NCBI RefSeq assembly: GCF_002892835.1
Contig: NZ_PJMB01000007.1
Span: 1-64,000 of the forward strand
From: Arthrobacter sp. AFG7.2
GTDB lineage: Bacteria; Actinomycetota; Actinomycetes; Actinomycetales; Micrococcaceae
DNA: 64,000 nt
Direction of reading: 5' to 3'
Shown here one piece after another: positions 39,721-48,345 of this stretch. The notes under the pieces were generated by a model that saw only the letters and a program-made list of their open reading frames with translations, searched no databases and had not been told where the DNA came from. How positions within the stretch are numbered: the stretch's first letter is position 1; each line of letters opens with the position of its first letter. The translations under genes and the position numbers were made by a program.

Positions 39721-40361
39721 CGTGCCTCTCCTTCACCAGCGGCAGGCGCATGCGTGCTGAACGCCAGCAGGCGCTCGGTGTATTTTGCCAGGACGTCCAC
39801 TTCCAGGTTCACCCGGCTGCCGGTGCTTTTGGCACCGAGCCCGGTTTCGGCGAGGGTAGTCGGAATCAGTCCCACCTCGAACCAGGGTTCCTGCTCGTGC
39901 GCTTCGCTGACTGCGGTCACGGTAAGTGACACGCCGTCGATGGCGATGGAACCCTTCTCAGCGATATAGCGCGCCAGGTTGGGGGGCACCCCAAACCGGA
40001 GCCGCTCCCAGTTGCCGAGGGCCTCGCGTTCCAGCAGCACGCCGACGCCGTCCACGTGCCCCTGCACCACGTGTCCGTCCAGCCGGCCGCCGGCCGGGAC
40101 ACACCGCTCGAGGTTCACGGAATCGCCGGGAGCGAGTTCCCCGATGGTGCTGCGGACCAAGGTCTCCCCCATCACGTCAACGCTGAAATCCTTGCCGTTG
40201 ATTTCCGTGGCGGTGAGGCACACGCCGTTGACGGCGATGGATCCGCCCAGCGCCAGTCCTTCGGTGGTGCCAGGGGCATGCAGCCTGACGGTTGCGCTGG
40301 CGTCACCGTCGCGCTCGACGGACAGAACGTGCCCTTGTTCGGCAATAATTCCGGTAAACAT
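39717..40361 (-). CDS. ribE: Riboflavin synthase alpha chain
   Basis: 214 residues from ATG 40361, which overlaps the ribD stop by 1 nt. Two internally homologous lumazine-binding halves are visible: [25 protein letters not shown] and [24 protein letters not shown], then [15 protein letters not shown] with a second half. It dismutates two lumazines to riboflavin. Confidence 0.94.
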   Translation of the reverse strand: MFTGIIAEQGHVLSVERDGDASATVRLHAPGTTEGLALGGSIAVNGVCLTATEINGKDFSVDVMGETLVRSTIGELAPGDSVNLERCVPAGGRLDGHVVQGHVDGVGVLLEREALGNWERLRFGVPPNLARYIAEKGSIAIDGVSLTVTAVSEAHEQEPWFEVGLIPTTLAETGLGAKSTGSRVNLEVDVLAKYTERLLAFSTHAPAAGEGEAR

Positions 40362-41545
40362 CAGTGGCCTTCCTGGGCGTGCTCCGCGGTGCCGCGGGTT
40401 GGTTGGGGGTCGAGGGCAACGGTGCGTTGCGGTCTCAGGTGAAGTCTCAGGTCCCGGCCCAGCTGGCGCACGGCGCCGCCGTCGGACCCATCCCATTCCC
40501 ACTGCCGGGCATCGGCGAGGGTGGTGATCCCCAGGCCGTCCAGCGCCGGGGTGCCTGAACCCAGCAAGGTTGGCGCGAGGTAAACGATGAGTTCGTCAAC
40601 GAGCCCGGCCGTAAGGAAGGCGCTCAGGATGCGGGACCCTCCCTCCACCATGAGGTGGCGGGTGCCGGACGCGTACAGGAGGGACAACGCGGCGTGCGGG
40701 TCGCGGGTGCGAAGGTGGGTGACCAGGCCGTCAGTTCCCCGGACGGCGGCTTCATCGGGTACCTCCCGCAGCCCCATCACAGCCCGTACCGGCTGCCGCG
40801 CTGCCGGCGCGCCCAGGGAATCGCGGGCAGTAAGGCGGGGATTGTCCACCAGGACGGTCTGGGTCCCTACCAGGATGGCGTCGATCCGCCCGCGGAGGGA
40901 GTGGTTGTCCGCCAGGGACTCCGGGCAGGAAATCCATTGGCTGGTGCCGTCCTCGGCTGCGATGCGGCTGTCCAGGGTCTGGGCAATGTGAAGCGTCACA
41001 AAAGGGCGTTTGGCCGTGACGGCTTCAAACCACTGGCGGTTCAGGTCCAGGGATTCGGCAGCTCCCAGGCCGCTGCGGACGCGGACGCCTGCTGCGCGCA
41101 GGGTTGTTGCTCCACCTGCGGCGGGGTCGTGCGGATCGTCCACGGCGTACACCACATCGCTTATTCCTGCGGCAATAATGGCCTGGGCACAGGGGCCGGT
41201 GCGACCGACGTGGTTGCAGGGCTCAAGCGTCACCACCATGGTGCAGCCGGACAGGTCCAGGCCCGCGGCTGTCGCCTGGGCGATCGCATCGGCCTCGGCA
41301 TGTGCGGTGCCGGCACCGCGGTGGTACCCGGTGACCAGGTGCCGGCCGTCAGGGTCCACGACGACGGCGCCCACAAGGGGGTTCGCTCCGCGCGGGCCCC
41401 GCAGGGCTGCTTGCAGGGCAGCCTCCATGGCTCCGGTTTCGTCGGCGCTGAAGGCAGTTAGTGCGCCGTCAACGGCCTGGACCGGATGGACAGCATGCAG
41501 ATCAGTGCCGGTACCGGCAACAGGCATCGGGCTGTCCGCCGTCAT
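40361..41545 (-). CDS. ribD: Bifunctional diaminohydroxyphosphoribosylaminopyrimidine deaminase / uracil reductase
   Basis: 394 residues. The N-terminal Zn deaminase has GTAHAEADAIAQA and the PCNHVGRTGPCAQAIIAAG Cys pair. The C-terminal reductase has FVTLHIAQTLDSRIA, ILVGTQTVLVDNP and LMVEGGSRILSAFL. The ATG overlaps the stop of a 27-codon leader ORF (ATGA), and an FMN riboswitch lies further upstream. Confidence 0.93.
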   Translation of the reverse strand: MTADSPMPVAGTGTDLHAVHPVQAVDGALTAFSADETGAMEAALQAALRGPRGANPLVGAVVVDPDGRHLVTGYHRGAGTAHAEADAIAQATAAGLDLSGCTMVVTLEPCNHVGRTGPCAQAIIAAGISDVVYAVDDPHDPAAGGATTLRAAGVRVRSGLGAAESLDLNRQWFEAVTAKRPFVTLHIAQTLDSRIAAEDGTSQWISCPESLADNHSLRGRIDAILVGTQTVLVDNPRLTARDSLGAPAARQPVRAVMGLREVPDEAAVRGTDGLVTHLRTRDPHAALSLLYASGTRHLMVEGGSRILSAFLTAGLVDELIVYLAPTLLGSGTPALDGLGITTLADARQWEWDGSDGGAVRQLGRDLRLHLRPQRTVALDPQPTRGTAEHAQEGH

Positions 41546-41625
41546 GCTGCGGTCACCACAGCTGATGCGGCGTCCGCTGCAGCGGCAGGACGTTCGGCAT
41601 TAAAGAGCCATCGCTTGGGGTTCAT
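41542..41625 (-). CDS. Leader ORF overlapping ribD (27 residues)
   Basis: ATG 41625 with AAGGAA about 11 nt upstream opens MNPKRWLFNAERP and ends in the ATGA that starts ribD. It would bring ribosomes to ribD by translational coupling. No homology is claimed. The start and its ribosome-binding site lie inside the loop of the hairpin described at 41605-41662. Confidence 0.45.
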   Translation of the reverse strand: MNPKRWLFNAERPAAAADAASAVVTAA

Positions 41626-41662
41626 CCCGTGTCGTTCCTTCCCTCTCGAACCGCGATGGCTC
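41605..41662 (-). promoter_or_regulatory. Hairpin enclosing the ribD leader ribosome-binding site
   Basis: A perfect 10-bp inverted repeat, GAGCCATCGC and GCGATGGCTC, with a 38-nt loop, followed on the minus strand by TTTAAT. The loop contains AAGGAA and the leader ATG. It could be the expression platform of the FMN riboswitch, either as a weak terminator or by hiding the initiation site. Confidence 0.5.
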
Positions 41663-41721
41663 CGGGGGCATACGACAGCAGAAGGCTGCGGGGCACGAAT
41701 GCCCGCAGATACAGCTGTACG

Positions 41722-41863
41722 TGCTTCTCTCATCCAGACTTTAACTGTCGGTACCGGAATTTCACCGGTTCAACCGTCCGCCGGGTTTTCCTTTCGGAAA
41801 GCACCGGCTCGCGGGTCGCGGACTGTCACCGCCGGTTCGGACTTACACCGACCCCGGAGCACG
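41722..41863 (-). ncRNA. FMN riboswitch (RFN element)
   Basis: Minus-strand sequence has the RFN landmarks: GGGGTCGGTG near the 5' side, GTAAGTCCGAACC, the GGCGGTGACAGTCCGCGACCCG core, the GGACGGTTGAACCGGTGAAATTCCGG arm in two parts and the closing TTAAAGTCTGGATGAGAG. It binds FMN and lowers expression of the ribD-ribE-ribB-ribA-ribH genes downstream. Limits are approximate. Confidence 0.95.
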
Positions 41864-41905
41864 TATGTGTGTTGCTATTGTGCCATAACCGGCACGGGCT
41901 CCCGT

Positions 41906-42586
41906 CTATTCCGCCGCCGCGGGGCGTAACGTCCGGGTCCCCTGTTCCCGGAGCCGTCCAATCGCGGCAGCCGGGTCCTCGGCCCCGTATACAGCGGAGC
42001 CGGCAACAAAGACGTTGGCGCCTGCTTCGGCCGCCCGGACTATGGTCTCCTCGGTGATGCCGCCGTCCACCTGGATGGCCACACCCATCCCGGAGCCATC
42101 GATGGCCGCCCTGGCGCGCCGGATTTTCGGCAGGGTGATGTCCAGGAAAGCCTGTCCCCCGAACCCGGGCTCCACCGTCATGATCAGCAGCATGTCCAGT
42201 TCGGACAGCATGTCCAGGTACGGCTCCACCGGAGTGGCGGGCCGGAGGGCCATCCCTGCCTTCGAACCCCTGGTGCGGAGTTCGCGCGCGAGCTTCACAG
42301 GCGCGATGGACGCCTCGGCGTGGAAGGTGACCGACGCCAGGCCGGCGTCGGCAAACCCCGGCGCCCAGCGGTCCGCGTCCGCGATCATCAAATGCGCATC
42401 AAGGGGAACGGGGCTGACAGCCTGGATACGCTGCACCACGGGCAACCCGATGGTCAGGTTGGGGACGAAGTGGTTGTCCATGACATCCACGTGCACGGCG
42501 TCAGCAGTGCTGATGCGCTGCAGTTCGGCCGCCAGGTTGACGAAGTCGGCGGAGAGGATGCTCGGGTTGATGCAGCACTGCTTCAC
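41906..42586 (-). CDS. rpe: Ribulose-phosphate 3-epimerase
   Basis: 226 residues from GTG 42586, with AAAGG 7 nt upstream; the GTG at 42601 is an alternative. [13 protein letters not shown], the metal site [37 protein letters not shown] and a C-terminal GSAVYG phosphate site are visible. It interconverts ribulose and xylulose 5-phosphate. Its position next to the rib genes may reflect use of ribulose 5-phosphate by RibB. Confidence 0.93.
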   Translation of the reverse strand: MKQCCINPSILSADFVNLAAELQRISTADAVHVDVMDNHFVPNLTIGLPVVQRIQAVSPVPLDAHLMIADADRWAPGFADAGLASVTFHAEASIAPVKLARELRTRGSKAGMALRPATPVEPYLDMLSELDMLLIMTVEPGFGGQAFLDITLPKIRRARAAIDGSGMGVAIQVDGGITEETIVRAAEAGANVFVAGSAVYGAEDPAAAIGRLREQGTRTLRPAAAE

Positions 42587-42690
42587 GGGGTTGCCTTTCA
42601 CGGTCTGTGGGAGGGATGGTCAGGGAGCAACGGACGGCACCGCCGCCACGGGCTGCGGCGCGGGCATTCTTCGGCCGGGATCCTTTTCGC

Positions 42691-44301
42691 TTACGCCTTC
42701 TTGCGGATAAGCGCCAGGAACATGGCGTCTGTGCCGTGGATGTGGGGCCAGAGCTGCGCGGTGGACTCGTGGCCGGCGTCCAGCCTTCCCGGAAGGCTCA
42801 CCGCGTCCAGCGCTGCTCCGGCGTCCAGGAGCTCCAGGTCGTCACGCTTGCGGAGGGCGTCGGCAACCACAGCCGTTGTCTCCGCCGGGTGCGGCGAGCA
42901 GGTCACGTACGCCACAACTCCCCCTGGCCGGACGGCGGCAAGGGCGGACGCAAGCAGTTCACGCTGCAGCGGACCAAGGTCCGCCAGGTCATTTGGTGAA
43001 CGGCGCCACCGGGACTCCGGCCGGCGCCGCAAAGCGCCGAGCCCGCTGCAGGGGACATCCACAAGGACGCGGTCGAAGGCGCCGGGTTTTTCGGAGCCCA
43101 CCTCGCGGCCGTCGCCTGTCCGGACCTGCCAGGTTTCCCGCGGCACGGCCGCGAGAGCCTGGCTGACCAGCTTGGCGCGGTGTGGTGCCGGCTCGTTGGC
43201 CAGCAGCGTGGCGCCCTGTTGGGTTGCCAGTGCACCGAGCAGGGCGGCCTTTCCGCCGGGGCCGGCACACAGGTCCAGCCACGCCTCGGCCTGTACGTTC
43301 CCGGGCCGGTTGTCTGGCTTGCTGAGGGCAACGCCTGCCATGGCCCTGGCCACGAGCTGGGAACCGACGTCCTGGACGCGGGTGCTTCCCTCCCGGACCG
43401 AGGAGAACCGTCCCAGGTCCCCGCCGCTGGAGAGCGCCGACCCCTCGACCAGCTCGCCGGGGGTGGCACCATTTTCCAGTGCCTCGTCCAGGCTGCCGAG
43501 GCCCGGCAGGGCTACCAGGTTGACCACCGGAGCAGCGTTGTCAGCTTCCAGCAGGGTGTTAATTTCGCCTGCGGGGCGTCCATGTGCCACCAGGGATTGG
43601 CGCATGGCACGGACTATCCACTCCGGATGGGCGTAACGGAGGGCAGCGATCTTCGTCTCGTCGGTTTCTCCTGCAACCAATAGGTCCAGCCACTCCTCAA
43701 GGGTGTGGACGGCAACTTTCCGCAGCACGGCGTTGATGAGGGCTGACGGACCGGCGCCAATGACGGCGCGGGCCAGGCCGACGGTCTGGTCCAGGGCCGC
43801 GTGTGCGGGTACGCGCATGGCCAGCAGCTGGTGAACTCCAATGCGCAGAGCGTCCAGGACAGCAGGATCGAGCTGGTCCAGGGGTCGGTCGACGCAGCGG
43901 GCGAGGATGGCGTCGTAGGTGCCTTGCCCGCGCAGGGCGCCGTACGTTAATTCGGTGGCGAAGCCGGCATCGCGCTTGTCCAGTCCGTGGTGGCGGATCC
44001 GGGCCGGCAGCACCAGATTGGCGTAGGCGTCCTCGGCCGAGACGGCACGCAGGACTTCGAAGGCCACCAGCCGGGCGGGGTCTGCCCGGCGCGTCCGCTG
44101 GGAGGGCGCATTCTCCGTGAAGCTCCGCTGCGGACCGCGGTTACGTTCACGGCCCTGGGCGTTTCGCCGGCTGTTGTCCCGGGGTCCTCCCTTGCCGCGG
44201 CCGCCGCCCTGCCCGGTGTTGCCCTGCCCGCCACTGCCTCGGCCGGTGTTGCCCTGCCCGCCGCTGCCGCGTCCACCTGAATTGCCGCCGGAGCCGCTCA
44301 T
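42691..44301 (-). CDS. rsmB: 16S rRNA (cytosine-C5) methyltransferase RsmB/Fmu family
   Basis: 536 residues. An N-terminal Gly/Arg-rich disordered part (repeats of GGQGNTG type) is followed by a NusB-like RNA-binding domain (RLVAFEVLRAVSAEDAYANLVLP) and a SAM-dependent methyltransferase with LDLCAGPGGKAALL, DRVLVDVPCSGLGALRRRPESRWRR and the catalytic YVTCSPHPAET. The Cys in CSPH and in PCSG are the two conserved Cys. It overlaps fmt by 4 nt. Confidence 0.92.
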   Translation of the reverse strand: MSGSGGNSGGRGSGGQGNTGRGSGGQGNTGQGGGRGKGGPRDNSRRNAQGRERNRGPQRSFTENAPSQRTRRADPARLVAFEVLRAVSAEDAYANLVLPARIRHHGLDKRDAGFATELTYGALRGQGTYDAILARCVDRPLDQLDPAVLDALRIGVHQLLAMRVPAHAALDQTVGLARAVIGAGPSALINAVLRKVAVHTLEEWLDLLVAGETDETKIAALRYAHPEWIVRAMRQSLVAHGRPAGEINTLLEADNAAPVVNLVALPGLGSLDEALENGATPGELVEGSALSSGGDLGRFSSVREGSTRVQDVGSQLVARAMAGVALSKPDNRPGNVQAEAWLDLCAGPGGKAALLGALATQQGATLLANEPAPHRAKLVSQALAAVPRETWQVRTGDGREVGSEKPGAFDRVLVDVPCSGLGALRRRPESRWRRSPNDLADLGPLQRELLASALAAVRPGGVVAYVTCSPHPAETTAVVADALRKRDDLELLDAGAALDAVSLPGRLDAGHESTAQLWPHIHGTDAMFLALIRKKA

Positions 44302-45218
44302 TCGAACACCACGCTTTCATGGGAAGCCAAACCGCGTGCCCAATCAGCAGCGGCCATCATCTTTTTGCCCGCAGGCTGGATCCGGGTCAGCTCCACAGCG
44401 TGGGACCCTGTTCCCACCAGCACGCTCTTGCCCTGGAGGGACAAGGCCCCGGGAGCAACGCCGGTAACATCGGGCCTCATCAGGACCGGCTCCAGCTTGA
44501 CCCGTTGCCCGTCCAGGACAGTCCACGCACCTGGTTCGGGTGTGACGCCGCGGGCCTGCCGCCCGATGGCCAGCGCGGGGTGATTCCAGTTCAGGTGGCC
44601 ATCCTCCAGGGTCAGCTTGGGCGCCAGGGAAACGTCGCCGGCCTGGGGCTGGGCAGAAGCTTTACCTGCCTCGATGGCAGACAGCGTCCGGGCCAGGAGG
44701 ACCGCGCCGCTGTGCGAGAGCCGCTCCAGGAGTTCACCCGCTGTGTCTTCCGGCCCCACGGATTCCGTCAAGGTGCCGAAGACGGGACCTGTGTCCAGCC
44801 CCTCTTCAAGGAGGAAAGTCACAGCGCCCGTCACGTCGTCCCCGGCCATGACGGCACGCTGTACCGGTGCCGCACCGCGCCATGCAGGCAGCAGGGAAAA
44901 GTGCAGGTTGATCCAGCCGTGCCGGGGTATGGCGAGGGCCGCGGGCGGAACCAGTCCGCCGTACGCGACGATGGCTGCGACATCGGGGTTAACCGCTGAA
45001 ATTCGGGCAGTGGCGGCGGCATCCACGCGGGCCGCGTGAATGACCTCAATGCCCAGTTCGGCCGCGCATGCAGCAACCGGCGACGGCGTGAGCACACGCT
45101 TCCGGCCCACGGGGGCATCAGGACGGGTCAACACGGCAACGACGTCAAAGCCTGCCTGGACCAGTGCATCAAGGGAAGGGACAGCGACGGCGGGGGTTCC
45201 CGCAAACAGGACCCTCAC
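44298..45218 (-). CDS. fmt: Methionyl-tRNA formyltransferase
   Basis: 306 residues. The formyltransferase core begins VLFAGTPAVAVPSLDAL. INLHFSLLPAWRGAAPVQRAV holds the folate-site residues and the catalytic segment DDVTGAVTFLLEEGLDTGPV follows. The C-terminal OB-like tRNA-binding domain is complete. It overlaps def by 4 nt, so formylation and deformylation genes are coupled. Confidence 0.95.
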   Translation of the reverse strand: MRVLFAGTPAVAVPSLDALVQAGFDVVAVLTRPDAPVGRKRVLTPSPVAACAAELGIEVIHAARVDAAATARISAVNPDVAAIVAYGGLVPPAALAIPRHGWINLHFSLLPAWRGAAPVQRAVMAGDDVTGAVTFLLEEGLDTGPVFGTLTESVGPEDTAGELLERLSHSGAVLLARTLSAIEAGKASAQPQAGDVSLAPKLTLEDGHLNWNHPALAIGRQARGVTPEPGAWTVLDGQRVKLEPVLMRPDVTGVAPGALSLQGKSVLVGTGSHAVELTRIQPAGKKMMAAADWARGLASHESVVFE

Positions 45219-45814
45219 CCTGCGTGACCGGCCCCGCCGGCGCCGAAGCTTGAGCCGGGTGCGGCGCCGCCGAAACTGGAACCTACCGTCTTGGCACGCT
45301 TCGCGGTGGTCCGCTCGGTGACGGAACCGTAGCTGGCGTTACGGATTGACCGCAGGGCTGCTTTACGGTCCTCCCCCTCCAGCCGGTCCGTGTAGAGGAT
45401 GCCGTCCAAATGGTCGTTCTCGTGCTGGAAGCACCGCGCCAGCATGCCTTCGCCTTCCACTGTGACGGGGTTTCCCTGCATATCCACGCCGGTTACCCGC
45501 GTGGAGCGGAAACGCCGCACAGGGAAGCCGAGCCCGGGGATGGACAGGCAGCCCTCCACCTGGTCGGGCTGGTAATCCTCGCTGTTTTCCAGCACGGGGT
45601 TGATGATGTGTCCCTCAACGCCGTCGATCCGGTAGGTGAAAACCCGCTGGCTGATGCCCACCTGTGGCGCCGCGAGGCCTGCGCCGTCCACGTCCTCCAT
45701 GGTTTCGGTCATGTCAGCGACCAGCTTGGCCAGCTCAGGCCCGAAATCCGTCACGGGATCGGCCACTGTGCGCAGCACGGGATCGCCAATGATGCGGATA
45801 TTCAGGATTGCCAT
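45215..45814 (-). CDS. def: Peptide deformylase
   Basis: 199 residues. The three family motifs are DGAGLAAPQVGISQR, EGCLSIPGL with the metal Cys, and CFQHENDHLDGILY with the two metal His and catalytic Glu. The C-terminal ~30 residues are a Gly/Ser-rich tail with a GSSFG repeat. It removes the N-formyl group from new proteins. Confidence 0.95.
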   Translation of the reverse strand: MAILNIRIIGDPVLRTVADPVTDFGPELAKLVADMTETMEDVDGAGLAAPQVGISQRVFTYRIDGVEGHIINPVLENSEDYQPDQVEGCLSIPGLGFPVRRFRSTRVTGVDMQGNPVTVEGEGMLARCFQHENDHLDGILYTDRLEGEDRKAALRSIRNASYGSVTERTTAKRAKTVGSSFGGAAPGSSFGAGGAGHAG

Positions 45815-45892
45815 GCGGAGTATTTCCTTACGGTTGGCGGTAAAGGGAACCTGTCCAGTTTAGGCGCTGACACCTTAAGGGCAGACAGGTTC

Positions 45893-46753
45893 TTAGGCAG
45901 TCTGCACCTGCGCCAGCGGCGGCGGGGCGATGGGAAGCAGCGCGGCGCCGGCGCTGATGGTATCCGCGTTGAGTTCCCATACCCGCCGCAGGGCGCAGAA
46001 CTTCCACCAGTGGTGCTTGAGGACCTCGGGGTTGGCCCGCACCGGACGAACCTCCGTTTCACCGATGGCCACCGCCAGCAGGACGGGGTCCTCGCCGTAT
46101 TTCCACGGCTCCCAGGTCCCGGCCTCGGGATCAACCAGGCTCTCTTCCGCCTTCATCCCGGCGACGAGCTGCATCACCACTTTGTCATCGAGCGGTTTGA
46201 CCAGGCCGTCCCGGGTGGTGCCCTTGGTTTTGTAGTCGATGAGGCAGACGCGGCCGTTGATGCGGGCCACCAGGTCCAGGGTTCCTGCATATCCCACCGC
46301 GTTGTTCCAGACGGTGATTTCCGGGGCGATGGGCTCCACCCTGAACAGCTCCCACCATTCGTCAAAGCGCACCGCGAAGGCCTCCTCCCCGTTGGCGGCC
46401 AGGGCCTCGCGGGCCTCCTTCATGGTGTGCGGGCGGCCCAGGGCACGGAGCGCGACCTGCTCGCAGTAGTTGTGCACCCGGTCCCCGCGCCTGGCGGCGT
46501 CATCACGGTAGGTCTCGGCTGCCTTGGCCGCGCGGCTGACAGCCTGGCGGATCTTGGCAGGGCTGCCGAGGCAATCAGCCAGCAGGGGATCCTTGGCCAG
46601 GCTGCTCGCTCCCATGTAGCCGAACCAGCCGTCCAGCCCGTGCGGCTGCTGGCTGATGACTGTGGTGATGGACGGAACGGAGAACTGTTCCGAGGTGGAC
46701 CGGGCGTACATCCGGCCGTATTCGGTGGCATGGGCGAGAAGGGGGGCTGTCAT
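45893..46753 (-). CDS. PD-(D/E)XK nuclease-like protein
   Basis: 286 residues of unknown precise role. GYAGTLDLVARINGRVCLIDYKTKGTTRDG fits the PD-(D/E)XK core (Asp, then D-x-K), as in the Cas4/RecB-like group, but no Cys cluster or helicase partner is present. The N-terminal half is helical with HNYCEQVALRALG. It lies between def and a tRNA-Val gene. A DNA-processing function is a family-level guess. Confidence 0.6.
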   Translation of the reverse strand: MTAPLLAHATEYGRMYARSTSEQFSVPSITTVISQQPHGLDGWFGYMGASSLAKDPLLADCLGSPAKIRQAVSRAAKAAETYRDDAARRGDRVHNYCEQVALRALGRPHTMKEAREALAANGEEAFAVRFDEWWELFRVEPIAPEITVWNNAVGYAGTLDLVARINGRVCLIDYKTKGTTRDGLVKPLDDKVVMQLVAGMKAEESLVDPEAGTWEPWKYGEDPVLLAVAIGETEVRPVRANPEVLKHHWWKFCALRRVWELNADTISAGAALLPIAPPPLAQVQTA

Positions 46754-46811
46754 AGAAAAACTCTTTCACAGGGGGCCGACAAAATCTGCAGGCACAGTTC
46801 CGCGCACAAAA

Positions 46812-46851
46812 AAGGTCCGTTTCCGCTATAGAACGAGCGGAAACGGACCTT
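46812..46851 (-). terminator. Intrinsic terminator after tRNA-Val(CAC)
   Basis: A 16-bp perfect stem (AAGGTCCGTTTCCGCT, 8-nt loop, complement) followed on the minus strand by a T-run, 6 nt past the tRNA gene. Confidence 0.9.
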
Positions 46852-46857
46852 GTGCGG

Positions 46858-46929
46858 TGGGCGATACTGGGTTCGAACCAGTGACCTCTTCGGTGTGAAC
46901 GAAGCGCGCTACCACTGCGCCAATCGCCC
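46858..46929 (-). tRNA. tRNA-Val (anticodon CAC)
   Basis: Minus-strand cloverleaf: acceptor GGGCGAT/ATCGCCC, anticodon stem CTTCG/CGAAG with loop TTCACAC giving CAC, T-arm GGTTCGAACC. It resembles the Val(GAC) genes of the plus-strand cluster. Confidence 0.93.
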
Positions 46930-47232
46930 TGATGCACTTGAATGCTAGCTGACGCCGCACCCAATTCAAAAATCGGCACTGGCAGGCACCGCCTGACGGC
47001 GCAGGGAGGCCCGGCCAGGCTGCGTACGTCAACGGGAGGCACCCAGGGCGCGTCCCGTCGTCGTGAATTACACCCATGTAACTCCTTTTCTGCCGCGCCA
47101 ACACTGGGAAGCAGGGTCAGAAACCGGAAACAGCGCAGCGGCGATTTGGAGAATCCCTGAACCTCCTATATTGTTTTTACTCGTTGGAACGCGAGGAATT
47201 GCCGGGAACGGCAGTGAATCATGCTTCAAAAT
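46930..47232. other. Non-coding gap between divergent tRNA units
   Basis: No gene seen in these 303 nt. It should hold the promoters of the leftward tRNA-Val and of the rightward tRNA cluster; a possible rightward promoter is TTGGAG at 47146-47151 with TATTGT at 47169-47174 (17-nt spacer). Confidence 0.4.
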
Positions 47233-47305
<73 letters not shown>

Positions 47306-47352
47306 CGCAGGACACTGTCACAGCAAACGTTCCTCGGAATGGACGCTTACAC

Positions 47353-47423
47353 GGTGGGTTGGCCGAGAGGCGAGGCAGCGGCCTGCAAAGCCGTATACAC
47401 GGGTTCGAATCCCGTACCCACCT
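47353..47423 (+). tRNA. tRNA-Cys (anticodon GCA)
   Basis: Acceptor GGTGGGT/ACCCACC, anticodon loop CTGCAAA giving GCA, T-arm CGGGTTCGAATCCCG. 71 nt, with no CCA encoded. The only Cys tRNA seen in the window. Confidence 0.95.
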
Positions 47424-47464
47424 CGGTGAAAACCATGGTTTCCGGAGAATATCCGGATGGACAT

Positions 47465-47536
47465 GGGCGATTGGCGCAGCGGTAGCGCGCTTCCCTGACA
47501 CGGAAGAGGTCACTGGTTCGATCCCAGTATCGCCCA
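47465..47536 (+). tRNA. tRNA-Val (anticodon GAC), copy 1
   Basis: Acceptor GGGCGAT/ATCGCCC, anticodon loop CTGACAC giving GAC, T-arm TGGTTCGATCCCA. The three bases after the discriminator are CCA (47537-47539), so this copy may carry an encoded 3' CCA. Confidence 0.95.
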
Positions 47537-47598
47537 CCAGGCAAGGAAACTTGCTTCATGCAGTTCGGCCGGCTTTTGTCGGAGCGCACTTCATATCT

Positions 47599-47671
<73 letters not shown>

Positions 47672-47713
47672 CTCTTATTTCCCTGAAATCCCATCAGCCG
47701 GTCTTCCGGTTCC

Positions 47714-47785
47714 GGGCGATTGGCGCAGCGGTAGCGCGCTTCCCTGACACGGAAGAGGTCACTGGTTCGATCCCAGTATCGCCCA
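47714..47785 (+). tRNA. tRNA-Val (anticodon GAC), copy 2
   Basis: Same 72-nt sequence as copy 1 at 47465 with loop CTGACAC. The sequence after the discriminator is CATTC, so CCA is not encoded here. Confidence 0.95.
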
Positions 47786-47790
47786 CATTC

Positions 47791-47816
47791 AGCAGCTCCC
47801 CCGGAGCTGCTTTTTT
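47791..47816 (+). terminator. Intrinsic terminator of the tRNA cluster
   Basis: AGCAGCTCC, loop CCC, GGAGCTGCT, then an uninterrupted T-run, 5 nt after the last tRNA. Confidence 0.9.
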
Positions 47817-47941
47817 CTTGCCCGGATGCATCCGCTGCGGGCGAACGTCCAAACCCCCTGTTTTCCTTGGCAGGCCCCCTCCCCGGCGCTAGGATCGAAT
47901 GCGGAGGAGCGACCTGGCTCCGCGATTGAAGGGAGGTGCTC

Positions 47942-48205
47942 GTGGGACTGATTGGCGATCTAAAGGGCAAGGCTCAAGGTCTTATCCGCGGCAACGAGCA
48001 GGCCATCAAGAACGGCATCACCAAGGCCGGTGATTTTGTTGACACCAAGACCGGAGGCAAGTACTCGGGCCACGTCAACAAGGTCCAGGATGGCGCTTCC
48101 AAGCTCATTGACAAGAACGGCACACCGGGACAGGCACCAGCTGCCGAGCAGGTTCCCCCGGTCACTCCCGTCAACCCGGTTCCGCCGGTTGACAGGACTC
48201 CGTAA
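47942..48205 (+). CDS. MT0933-like antitoxin-family small protein
   Basis: 87 residues from GTG 47942, which has GGGAGG 5 nt upstream; a GTG at 47936 is an alternative. GLIGDLKGKAQGLIRGNEQAIKNGITKAGDFVDTKTGGKYSGHVNKVQDGASKLID fits the Rv0909/MT0933 antitoxin family, then a disordered Pro-rich tail. No toxin gene (COG/SRPBCC partner) is adjacent, so antitoxin function is not supported by context. Confidence 0.65.
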   Translation: MGLIGDLKGKAQGLIRGNEQAIKNGITKAGDFVDTKTGGKYSGHVNKVQDGASKLIDKNGTPGQAPAAEQVPPVTPVNPVPPVDRTP

Positions 48206-48244
48206 ACAGGATTTGGCCAGGGCCTTGCCCTAGCACGTCAAGGG

Positions 48245-48281
48245 GGTGCGGGTCCCGCCGGGAGGCGGCACCCGCACCTTT
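48245..48281 (+). terminator. Terminator after the MT0933-like gene
   Basis: GGTGCGGGT...ACCCGCACC stem with inner CCCGCC/GGCGG pairing, then TTT. Confidence 0.65.
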
Positions 48282-48345
48282 GGCGTTTAACCGGCGCTGC
48301 CGTCGCGATTGAGAATTCACTGATTTGGACCGGTAACCTGCCCCT

